Source: SIG598 sp045605025 (lineage in GTDB: Bacteria > Bacillota > Clostridia > Oscillospirales > Acutalibacteraceae). Taken from it: 33,079 nucleotides of DNA. The stretch is taken from NCBI GenBank assembly GCA_045605025.1, contig JAZUPE010000005.1, positions 1 through 33,079 of the forward strand, read 5' to 3'. Numbering within the stretch: position 1 is the stretch's first letter; each line of letters opens with the position of its first letter. The notes beneath the pieces were generated by a model. That model did no database searches. It was given only the letters and a program-made list of their open reading frames with translations, and had not been told where the DNA came from. A program made the position numbers and the translations under genes. Of the stretch, positions 1 through 10,595 are shown in pieces.

Positions 1-1306
1 AGGTGGGATCTTCCTCTGCCAGCTTGGCAAGAGCGATACCCATCTTTTCTTCACCGGCCTTGGTCTTGGGCTCGATGGCCACGCGGATAACAGGCTCGGG
101 GAATTCCATGGACTCAAGGATAATGGGATGATCGGCATCGCAGAGGGTGTCGCCGGTGGTGGTATTCTTGATACCGACAGCAGCGGCGATGTCGCCTGCG
201 TAAACCACTTCTATATCCTTACGGTCGTTGGCGTGCATCTGCAGGATGCGGCCGACGCGCTCGTTGTTGCCCTTGACCGAGTTGTAAACGGCACTGCCCT
301 TGGCGAGAGTACCGGAATAAACGCGGAAGAAGCACAGCTTACCAACGAACTGGTCGGTCATTATCTTGAACGCGAGGGCGGCGAAGGGCTCGTCGTCAGA
401 GGACGGACGTTCTTCTTCTTCCTCGGTGTCGGGATTGATGCCCTTGATAGCGGGAACATCGGTGGGTGCGGGCATATAATCGATGACCGCATCCAGAAGT
501 TTCTGAACACCCTTGTTACGATAGGAAGTACCGCAAACTACCGGAACCATGGTGTTAGCAATGGTGGACTGTCTGATGCAGCGCTTGATCTCCTCGATGG
601 TAAGCTCCTCACCGGCGAAATACTTCTCCATGAGAGCGTCGTCCATCTCAGCGACGTGCTCGATAAGCTCGGCTCTGTACTGCTCTGCTTTTTCCTGCAT
701 GTCGGCGGGGATCTCCTCGCAGCGGATGTCCTTGCCGAGATCGTCGTAGTAGATGTACGCCTTCATCTCGACCAGATCGATGATGCCGCGGAAGGTATCC
801 TCAGCGCCGATGGGCAGCTGAATGGGCACCGCGTTGCACTTGAGTCTGTCCTTCATCATGTCGACGACATGATAGAAGTCAGCACCCATGATGTCCATTT
901 TGTTGACGTAAACAAGACGGGGAACCTTATAGTTGTCAGCCTGACGCCATACGGTCTCAGACTGGGGCTCCACGCCGCCCTTTGCGCACAGAACGGTAAC
1001 GGAACCGTCCAGAACGCGCAGGTAACGTCCGAGTTCTACGGTGAACTCAACGTGACCGGGGGTGTCGATGATATTGACGCGATGATCCTTCCAGTAACAG
1101 GTGGTAGCAGCAGAGGTAATGGTGATGCCTCGCTCCTGCTCCTGTACCATCCAGTCCATGGTGGCGCTGCCTTCGTGAGTTTCACCGATCTTATAGTTAA
1201 CACCGGTGTAGTAAAGGATACGCTCACTGGTGGTGGTCTTACCGGCGTCAATGTGCGCCATTATTCCGATATTACGGGTCTTTTCAAGTGATACCTGCCT
1301 TGGCAT
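1..1306 (-). CDS. fusA: Elongation factor G, 3' end missing
   Basis: Translational GTPase that drives translocation on the ribosome and helps recycle it. Translation from ATG at 1306 gives about 435 residues before the window edge; the family is usually near 690, so domains III (most), IV and V are outside. Visible motifs are the P-loop AHIDAGKTT near residue 17, the switch region QEQERGITI, DTPGH, and NKMD. Start choice: GAGGAGG lies 5 nt upstream of this ATG and the protein begins MPRQVSLEKTRNIGIMAHID, as in the family. It is the last visible gene of the str group, 103 bp after rpsG, probably followed by tuf beyond the edge. Truncation is due to the window end, not a mutation. Confidence 0.97.
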   Translation of the reverse strand, partial: MPRQVSLEKTRNIGIMAHIDAGKTTTSERILYYTGVNYKIGETHEGSATMDWMVQEQERGITITSAATTCYWKDHRVNIIDTPGHVEFTVELGRYLRVLDGSVTVLCAKGGVEPQSETVWRQADNYKVPRLVYVNKMDIMGADFYHVVDMMKDRLKCNAVPIQLPIGAEDTFRGIIDLVEMKAYIYYDDLGKDIRCEEIPADMQEKAEQYRAELIEHVAEMDDALMEKYFAGEELTIEEIKRCIRQSTIANTMVPVVCGTSYRNKGVQKLLDAVIDYMPAPTDVPAIKGINPDTEEEEERPSSDDEPFAALAFKIMTDQFVGKLCFFRVYSGTLAKGSAVYNSVKGNNERVGRILQMHANDRKDIEVVYAGDIAAAVGIKNTTTGDTLCDADHPIILESMEFPEPVIRVAIEPKTKAGEEKMGIALAKLAEEDPT

Positions 1307-1340
1307 ATAGTCCTCCTCAATATGTCACGCATACCGCGTG

Positions 1341-1377
1341 AAAAAAGCTGGCGGAGGTCGTTAAGCCGCAGACCGCC
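1341..1377 (-). terminator. Weak hairpin plus T-run between rpsG and fusA
   Basis: On the minus strand GGCGG (1373-1377) can pair with CCGCC (1350-1354) around an 18-nt loop, with extra partial pairing GGTC/GACC, and six T follow at 1346-1341. It sits in the rpsG-fusA gap. It could attenuate fusA transcription or be a processing site; the stem is short and the assignment is tentative. Confidence 0.3.
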
Positions 1378-1409
1378 GACCGCTCCGAAAAATGTAAAAC
1401 GGAACAGGA

Positions 1410-1880
1410 TTACCAGCGGAAATGGGCGAAAGCCTTGTTGGCTTCTGCCATCTTGTGGGTGTCTTCGCGCTTCTTGGCTGCGCCGCCGTTGCCGGCGATA
1501 GCATCAAGAATCTCGTTGGCGAGACGTTCCTTCATGGTTCTCTCGTTGCGCAGACGGGCATATCTGGTCAGCCAGCGCAGGCCGAGGGTCTGACGACGCT
1601 CGGGGCGAACCTCCATAGGAACCTGATAGGTGGAACCGCCGACACGGCGGGCCTTAACCTCAAGTACAGGCATGATGTTTTCCATAGCCTGCTCGAAAAC
1701 TTCGAGAGCGGGTTTGCCGGTCTTCTCGGCAATGATGTCGAAAGCGCCGTAAACGATCTTCTGGGCAACACCCTTCTTGCCGTCCAGCATAATGCTGTTA
1801 ACCAGTCTGGTAACGACCTTGGAGTTGTACATAGGATCGGGCAGAACATCACGCTTTGCGATTTGGCCTCTTCTTGGCAC
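1410..1880 (-). CDS. rpsG: 30S ribosomal protein S7
   Basis: Primary 16S rRNA binding protein that nucleates the 30S head; also the autogenous repressor of the str operon in E. coli. The 156-residue product from GTG at 1880 begins VPRRGQIAKRDVLPDP and keeps the family's KARRVGGSTYQVPMEVRPER and the C-terminal KMAEANKAFAHFRW. The GTG start is preferred over the ATG 18 nt upstream because that ATG abuts the AAGGAGG ribosome binding site, which lies 8 nt before GTG, and because 156 residues is the family length. It lies between rpsL and fusA, the usual order. No anomalies. Confidence 0.96.
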   Translation of the reverse strand: MPRRGQIAKRDVLPDPMYNSKVVTRLVNSIMLDGKKGVAQKIVYGAFDIIAEKTGKPALEVFEQAMENIMPVLEVKARRVGGSTYQVPMEVRPERRQTLGLRWLTRYARLRNERTMKERLANEILDAIAGNGGAAKKREDTHKMAEANKAFAHFRW

Positions 1881-2113
1881 TTTACTTCCCTCCTTCATAG
1901 AGATGATATCATAGGTACTCGAAACGGACTTTTTCCTTTCGTCGGCAGCCAGCAGAGACGTTATATATAATGTATATAACCGCCGCTACAGAGAAATATT
2001 CACTGGGAATGATTCTCTTCAAGCCGCAGGGTAAAAGTCGTAATGAATTTTCCGCCGCTCAGTCCGGGCGGAGACCTCCGCATTATGCGGCAAGTCGGAC
2101 AGCAGAAAAAGAA
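1881..2113 (-). promoter_or_regulatory. Long structured rpsL-rpsG spacer, possible S7 target
   Basis: The spacer is 233 nt, long for co-transcribed ribosomal genes. On the minus strand it holds two hairpins just after rpsL: CCGCAT/ATGCGG (2078-2090) and TCCGCC/GGCGGA with a 10-nt loop (2051-2072). It also has an AT-rich inverted repeat GTTATATA/TATATAAC (1960-1980) about 80 nt before rpsG. No good sigma-A promoter was found. In E. coli the rpsL-rpsG spacer is where S7 binds to repress translation; a similar role here is inference. Confidence 0.35.
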
Positions 2114-2536
2114 TTACTTCTTGCCTGCCTTGGGACGCTTCGCACCGTACTTGGAGCGAGCCTGCATTCTCTTGGCAACACCCTGTGCATCCAGAGTACC
2201 ACGGATGATGTGGTAACGGGTACCGGGGAGGTCACGTACACGGCCGCCGCGGATAAGGACGACGGAGTGCTCCTGCAGGTTGTGGCCGACGCCGGGGATG
2301 TAGGTGGTGACTTCCATACCGTTGGAGAGACGAACTCTGGCGATCTTACGAAGAGCGGAGTTCGGCTTCTTCGGGGTCATGGTTCTGACGGATGTGCAGA
2401 CACCGCGCTTCTGCGGGGACGCATGCTCGGTCTGAACTCTCTTCTTGGTGTTGAGACCATAGAGAAGAGCAGGAGCCTTGGCCTTTTTCTCGACGCTGCT
2501 GCGGCCTTTTCTGACCAGCTGGTTAAAAGTAGGCAT
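2114..2536 (-). CDS. rpsL: 30S ribosomal protein S12
   Basis: Decoding-centre protein of the small subunit. The 140-residue product begins MPTFNQLVRKGRSSVEKKAK and contains PQKRGVCTSV, TPKKPNSALRK, GHNLQEHSVVLIRGG and the basic tail SKYGAKRPKAGKK. The start at 2536 fits the family N-terminus and has GGAGGTGA upstream; an in-frame upstream ATG at 2611 would add 25 residues foreign to the family. Lys56-Lys57 of TPKK are retained, but the loop GGRV-R-DLPG has Arg101 where E. coli and B. subtilis have Lys (E. coli Lys88 counting Met). That exchange is known from streptomycin-resistant mutants. A consensus promoter lies just upstream, so the gene can be transcribed independently of rpoBC. Confidence 0.97.
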   Translation of the reverse strand: MPTFNQLVRKGRSSVEKKAKAPALLYGLNTKKRVQTEHASPQKRGVCTSVRTMTPKKPNSALRKIARVRLSNGMEVTTYIPGVGHNLQEHSVVLIRGGRVRDLPGTRYHIIRGTLDAQGVAKRMQARSKYGAKRPKAGKK

Positions 2537-2629
2537 TCTTGGTTTCACCTCCGATAAAATAATATATGTATAAGGATCAATCGATCCGATACACCTTGCA
2601 AATGCGCGCAATAATCCCTGAAAATAATT

Positions 2630-2662
2630 GCCCGCAGATTTGAATTATACAACTCTGCGGGC
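2630..2662. repeat. Inverted repeat embracing the rpsL -10 box
   Basis: Perfect 9-bp arms GCCCGCAGA (2630-2638) and TCTGCGGGC (2654-2662) flank a 15-nt loop that contains the TATAAT of the rpsL promoter. In read-through RNA from rpoC it would form a stable hairpin without a T-run. As DNA it could be an operator. Confidence 0.7.
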
Positions 2663-2672
2663 AAAAAGTCAA
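2644..2672 (-). promoter_or_regulatory. Sigma-A promoter for rpsL (str group)
   Basis: On the minus strand TTGACT (2672-2667), a 17-nt spacer and TATAAT (2649-2644) form a near-consensus promoter. The predicted start near 2637 leaves a leader of about 100 nt before rpsL. The -10 box lies in the loop of an inverted repeat. Confidence 0.85.
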
Positions 2673-2788
2673 TATTGCGGTTTAGCTCACAATCTCACAA
2701 TTGCGATTATGAGATTTGGAGCATATTACCATTTTCTGCGTTGTTTTTTCTACGTCAGTGCGATAAAGTCAGCGTGCTGACGCGGCGA

Positions 2789-6358
<3,570 letters not shown>

Positions 6359-6372
6359 TCACTTGACCCCCT

Positions 6373-9300
6373 TTAGTTATCATCCGAGGAGCCCGACTCA
6401 TTGAAGATATCGCTGAAGAGCTCGTCGGCATCAAATGTGGGTTCATCGTCTTCGTCCTCATCGGCGAAGTCGGAGAACATATCGTCGTCAAAGCTGTCGA
6501 AGCTGTCAGCCAGCTCGGCAGGATCGGGTGCCTCGGTATCGTCGCCGAAGCCGCTTGCCTCAAGCTCATCCTCAACGAGAACATTGCGCATGTTTTCGTC
6601 GTCGATGGGAGCGGCATCTGCGGGCAGTCCGATATCGTCGTCATCCTCGAAGGTCTGCTTGAGGTCAATGACGTTCTTGTCGGAATCGAGCACGCGGATG
6701 TCAAGGCACAGAGACTGCAGTTCCTTGATGAGAACCTTGAAGGATTCGGGAACGCCCGGAGTGGGAACGTTCTGACCCTTGATAATGGACTCGTAGGTCT
6801 TCACGCGGCCCACGACGTCGTCCGACTTGACGGTGAGGATCTCCTGCAGTGTGTATGCAGCGCCGTAAGCTTCCAGAGCCCAGACTTCCATTTCACCGAA
6901 ACGCTGTCCGCCGAACTGGGCCTTACCGCCCAGGGGCTGCTGTGTAACCAGCGAATACGGACCGGTGGAACGGGCGTGGATCTTGTCGTCGACAAGGTGA
7001 TGCAGCTTAAGGAAGTACATGTAACCGACAGTGACCGGGTTGTCAAAGGCTTCACCGGTACGTCCGTCATAAAGCACGGTCTTGCCGTCCTCGCGCAGAC
7101 CGGCCTGCTTGAACAGGTCGACGATGTCGCTTTCGTGAGCGCCGTCGAAAACAGGGGTCATAACGTGATAGCCAAGAGCCTTGGCGGCACGTCCGAGGTG
7201 AACCTCCAGCACCTGTCCGATATTCATTCGGCTGGGAACGCCCAGCGGGTTAAGAACGATGTCCAGCGGGGTACCGTCGGGCAGGAAAGGCATATCCTCA
7301 ACGGGGAGGATTCTGGAAACAACGCCCTTGTTTCCGTGACGGCCGGCCATCTTGTCGCCGACGCTGATCTTGCGCTTCTGGGCAAGATAGACGCGGACGA
7401 TCTTGTTGACGCCGGGAGAAAGCTCATCGCTGTTCTCTCGGGTGAATACCTTGACGTCGACGACGATGCCTCCTTCGCCATGAGGCACACGCAGGGAGGT
7501 GTCTCTGACCTCACGTGCCTTTTCACCGAAGATGGCACGCAGCAGACGCTCCTCGGCGGTCAGTTCGGTTTCGCCCTTGGGGGTGACCTTACCGACCAGA
7601 ATGTCTCCGGAGTGAACCTCGGCACCGATGTGGATGATACCGTCGGCGTCCAGATCTTTCAGAGCATCCTCACCGACGTTGGGAACGTCGCGGGTGATTT
7701 CCTCGGCGCCCAGCTTGGTGTCGGGGGCTTCGGTTTCACGCTCTTCGATATGAATGGAGGTGAATACGTCGTCGCGTACGATCTTCTCGTTGAGCAGAAC
7801 GGCGTCCTCGTAGTTGTAACCTTCCCAGGTCATGAAGCCGATGAGCACGTTCTTGCCCAGCGAGATCTCGCCATTCTTGGTGGCGGGACCGTCAGCAAGA
7901 ACATCGCCGATCTCGACGCGCTCGCCCTTGGAAACAACAGGAATCTGGTTGAAGCAGGTTCCCTGGTTGGAGCGCATGAACTTGAGTACCTTGTACACAT
8001 CCAGCTCATCACGGTCGGTGCGTACGGTAATCTTATCGGCGCTGACGTACTCGACGGTACCGGCGCGCTTTGCCAGCACGCACACACCGGAGTCAACACC
8101 GGCCTTGTACTCCATACCGGTTCCGACAACGGGGGACTCGGTGCGGAGCAGGGGAACTGCCTGACGCTGCATGTTCGCACCCATCAGAGCACGGTTGGCG
8201 TCGTCGTTCTCAAGGAACGGGATACAGGCAGTAGCCACGGAAACGACCATCTTCGGGGAAACATCCATGAAATCGATGCGCTCAGGCTCGGTTTCAAGGA
8301 ATTCGTCGCGGTGACGGGCGTTGACACGGTTGCGGGTGAAGCGGCCGTCCTCGTCCAGAGGCTCGTTAGCCTGAGCGACAATGTATTCGTCCTCGATGTC
8401 GGCGGTCATGTAGACAACCTCGTCGGTGACGCATCCGGTCTCCTTGTCCACCTTGCGGAAAGGAGCCTCGATAAAGCCGTATTCATTGACACGGGCAAAA
8501 GTAGCCAGATAGGAGATCAGACCAATGTTGGGTCCTTCAGGAGTCTCGATAGGACACATGCGGCCGTAGTGGCTGTAGTGAACGTCACGTACTTCGAAGG
8601 ATGCGCGGTCACGGGAAAGACCTCCGGGACCCAGAGCGGAAAGACGACGCTTGTGGGTCAGCTCAGCCAGAGGATTGGTCTGATCCATGAACTGAGACAG
8701 GGGAGAGGAGCCGAAGAACTCGCGGATGGCAGCGGCCACCGGACGGCTGTTGATAAGGGACTGGGGGGTGATATCGTCGTTGTCATTCAGACCCATCTTC
8801 TCGCGGACGCCGCGCTCAAGGCGGGTAAAGCCGATGCGGAACTGATTCTGCAGCAGCTCGCCGACCGAGCGGATACGACGGTTGGCAAGATGGTCGATAT
8901 CGTCGGGATTGCCGACACCGCTGTCCAGACAGATCAGATAGTTGATGGAAGCGTAAATATCATCAATAATGATGTGCTTGGGAATAAGATCGTCACGGCG
9001 GGAGACAAGCAGAGCAACCAGTTCGTCACCCTCAACATCAGCGTCAAGGATCTCGGTAAGAACGGATACGCGGACCTTTTCGTCGATGTGAGCCTTGCGC
9101 AGGATATCCTCATCAATATATGCGGAAGCGTAAACCATGGCGTTGGAGATAACACCCAGTTCTTCGCCGTTCTCCAGCTTGATGACAGCCTTGGAAGCGC
9201 CGCAGGCATCCATACGGGCAGCCATCTCGCGGGTCACTGTGATGCCGGCATCGGCGATGATCTCACCGGTGAAAGGATCAGCAACCGGAGCAGCCAGCTC

Positions 9301-10167
9301 ATGACCGACCAGACGTGAACCGATAGCCAGCTTCTTGTTGTACTTGTAACGTCCGACTCGGGACAGGTCGTATCTTCTGGGGTCAAAGAACAGATTGTGC
9401 AGATGGGTGGTGGCACCTTCAAGGGAAGGCTGCTCACCGGGACGCAGCTTCTTGAATACCTCAAGCATTGCCTCCTCGGTGTTCTTGCAGGTGTCCTTGG
9501 AAAGGGTAGCCTGAACCATGTGACCGTTGCCGAAGACATTGATGATCTCGTTGTCGGTGGAAAGACCGAGTGCACGGACAAAGGTGGTGACCGGCAGCTT
9601 GCGGTTCTTGTCTATGCGGACATAGAAGATATCGTTGGCGTCGGTCTCGTACTCCAGCCAGGCACCGCGGTTGGGGATAACGGTGGAGGAAAACAGCTTC
9701 TTGCCGGTCTTGTCGTAGTCCATCTTGTAATAGACGCCCGGCGAACGCACGAGCTGAGAGACAATGACACGCTCGGCGCCGTTGATGACAAATGTTCCGC
9801 TGTCGGTCATGAGCGGGAATTCGCCCATGTAGACTTCGGACTCCTTGATAACGCCTGTCTCTCTGTTGAGCAGACGGGCTCTTACGCGCAGAGAGGCAGA
9901 ATATGTGGCGTCGCGGATCTTGCATTCCTCTACGGAATATTTCGGGGTCTCATCGATCCGGTAATCGATGAAGTCGAGCACCAGATTGCCGGCGTGATCG
10001 GTGATTCCCGACACGTCATCAAAAACATCGCGCAGACCCTGATCAAGGAACCACTGATAGGAATCCTTCTGGATCTCGATGAGATTGGGCATTCTGAGCA
10101 CTTCTTCAATTTTGGAAAAGCTCATTCTGGTGTTGCGTCCGAGCTGAACCTTCTTGACATTCACCAT
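6373..10167 (-). CDS. rpoB: DNA-directed RNA polymerase subunit beta
   Basis: Catalytic beta subunit of RNA polymerase. From ATG 10167 the protein has 1264 residues and begins MVNVKKVQLGRNTRMSFSKI, as in Clostridia; the open frame runs 52 codons further upstream but those residues are unlike the family and lie in the leader. The rifampicin region reads GSSPLSQFMDQTNPLAELTH-KRRLSALGPGGLSRD, with the residues matching E. coli Asp516, His526 and Ser531 all wild type. Conserved blocks GRHGNKGVVSRILPVEDMPF and PLGGKAQFGGQRFGEMEVWALE are present. The C-terminus carries a very acidic tail of about 80-90 residues after the normal end (KELQSLCLDIRVLDSDKN). GGAGTG lies about 11 nt upstream of the start. 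Confidence 0.98.
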   Translation of the reverse strand: MVNVKKVQLGRNTRMSFSKIEEVLRMPNLIEIQKDSYQWFLDQGLRDVFDDVSGITDHAGNLVLDFIDYRIDETPKYSVEECKIRDATYSASLRVRARLLNRETGVIKESEVYMGEFPLMTDSGTFVINGAERVIVSQLVRSPGVYYKMDYDKTGKKLFSSTVIPNRGAWLEYETDANDIFYVRIDKNRKLPVTTFVRALGLSTDNEIINVFGNGHMVQATLSKDTCKNTEEAMLEVFKKLRPGEQPSLEGATTHLHNLFFDPRRYDLSRVGRYKYNKKLAIGSRLVGHELAAPVADPFTGEIIADAGITVTREMAARMDACGASKAVIKLENGEELGVISNAMVYASAYIDEDILRKAHIDEKVRVSVLTEILDADVEGDELVALLVSRRDDLIPKHIIIDDIYASINYLICLDSGVGNPDDIDHLANRRIRSVGELLQNQFRIGFTRLERGVREKMGLNDNDDITPQSLINSRPVAAAIREFFGSSPLSQFMDQTNPLAELTHKRRLSALGPGGLSRDRASFEVRDVHYSHYGRMCPIETPEGPNIGLISYLATFARVNEYGFIEAPFRKVDKETGCVTDEVVYMTADIEDEYIVAQANEPLDEDGRFTRNRVNARHRDEFLETEPERIDFMDVSPKMVVSVATACIPFLENDDANRALMGANMQRQAVPLLRTESPVVGTGMEYKAGVDSGVCVLAKRAGTVEYVSADKITVRTDRDELDVYKVLKFMRSNQGTCFNQIPVVSKGERVEIGDVLADGPATKNGEISLGKNVLIGFMTWEGYNYEDAVLLNEKIVRDDVFTSIHIEERETEAPDTKLGAEEITRDVPNVGEDALKDLDADGIIHIGAEVHSGDILVGKVTPKGETELTAEERLLRAIFGEKAREVRDTSLRVPHGEGGIVVDVKVFTRENSDELSPGVNKIVRVYLAQKRKISVGDKMAGRHGNKGVVSRILPVEDMPFLPDGTPLDIVLNPLGVPSRMNIGQVLEVHLGRAAKALGYHVMTPVFDGAHESDIVDLFKQAGLREDGKTVLYDGRTGEAFDNPVTVGYMYFLKLHHLVDDKIHARSTGPYSLVTQQPLGGKAQFGGQRFGEMEVWALEAYGAAYTLQEILTVKSDDVVGRVKTYESIIKGQNVPTPGVPESFKVLIKELQSLCLDIRVLDSDKNVIDLKQTFEDDDDIGLPADAAPIDDENMRNVLVEDELEASGFGDDTEAPDPAELADSFDSFDDDMFSDFADEDEDDEPTFDADELFSDIFNESGSSDDN

Positions 10168-10419
10168 AGATCTTGCTTCACTCCGTTCCTGTGTTGTCGC
10201 CGCGCAGGGCGGGTACTTTTTGTCTGTTCCTGACGATCCGGCGCTGAAAAAGTGCCGGAAAAGACTTGACACCTGAAAAACTTTGTGCGTTCTCACAAAA
10301 GAAATATACACTATGGGGTGCAAAGTTTTTGGCGTGAGCGCACAAAAAATCGGGCTTTTTTACTCGCTGAGAGGAAAAATTTCGCCGTCAGCAGGGCATA
10401 CAAACCCATTCTCAGGCAA
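10168..10419 (-). promoter_or_regulatory. rpoB 5' leader with crossing inverted repeats
   Basis: About 250 nt separate the predicted transcription start (near 10419) from rpoB. On the minus strand, in order: GTGCGCTCAC (10343-10334), AAAAACTTTG (10330-10321), a 24-nt linker, GTGAGAACGCAC (10296-10285), CAAAGTTTTT (10285-10276). The first pairs with the third (10 bp, AA bulge) and the second with the fourth (10 bp). Because the pairs cross with almost no linking bases they are probably mutually exclusive. A further CCGGC/GCCGG hairpin lies around 10230-10260. No T-run terminator was seen. Confidence 0.6.
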
Positions 10420-10425
10420 ATAAGA

Positions 10426-10454
10426 ATTATAACGCCGTGTCAAGAATTTGTCAA
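10426..10454 (-). promoter_or_regulatory. Consensus sigma-A promoter for rpoBC
   Basis: Minus strand TTGACA (10454-10449), 17-nt spacer, TATAAT (10431-10426): a perfect consensus match. A second TTGACA occurs inside the spacer but is too close to the -10 to serve. Placed after the rny terminator and before the rpoB leader. Confidence 0.9.
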
Positions 10455-10544
10455 TACATTTTCAGGAAAAAGGAGAAAAAATAAACATGTCCGGTTTACA
10501 GACGGGAAAAGTGCACAACATCTCCGGAAAACCGGTAAATATGC

Positions 10545-10575
10545 AAAGCCGCAGTACCCGTACGGGCACTGCGGC
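10545..10575 (-). terminator. Terminator after rny
   Basis: Minus strand GCCGCAGT (10575-10568) pairs with ACTGCGGC (10555-10548); an inner CCC/GGG extends it to about 12-13 bp. It is followed by TTTGCATATTT. It lies about 20 nt after the rny stop codon. The T-run is short, so read-through into rpoB is possible. Confidence 0.75.
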
Positions 10576-10595
10576 AGCGTATCCTGATTGGAAGA

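Noticed and set aside
1881..1898. ATG at 1898 as the start of rpsG
   Set aside because: It touches the AAGGAGG site and adds six residues before the family start; GTG at 1880 fits better.
6976..9318. 780-codon open frame on the plus strand opposite rpoB
   Set aside because: It is the mirror of a highly conserved gene with GC-biased codons; its translation resembles no family and it has no ribosome binding site.
10168..10323. N-terminal extension of RpoB by 52 residues
   Set aside because: Residues are unlike any RpoB and overlap the leader with its inverted repeats; ATG 10167 matches the family start.
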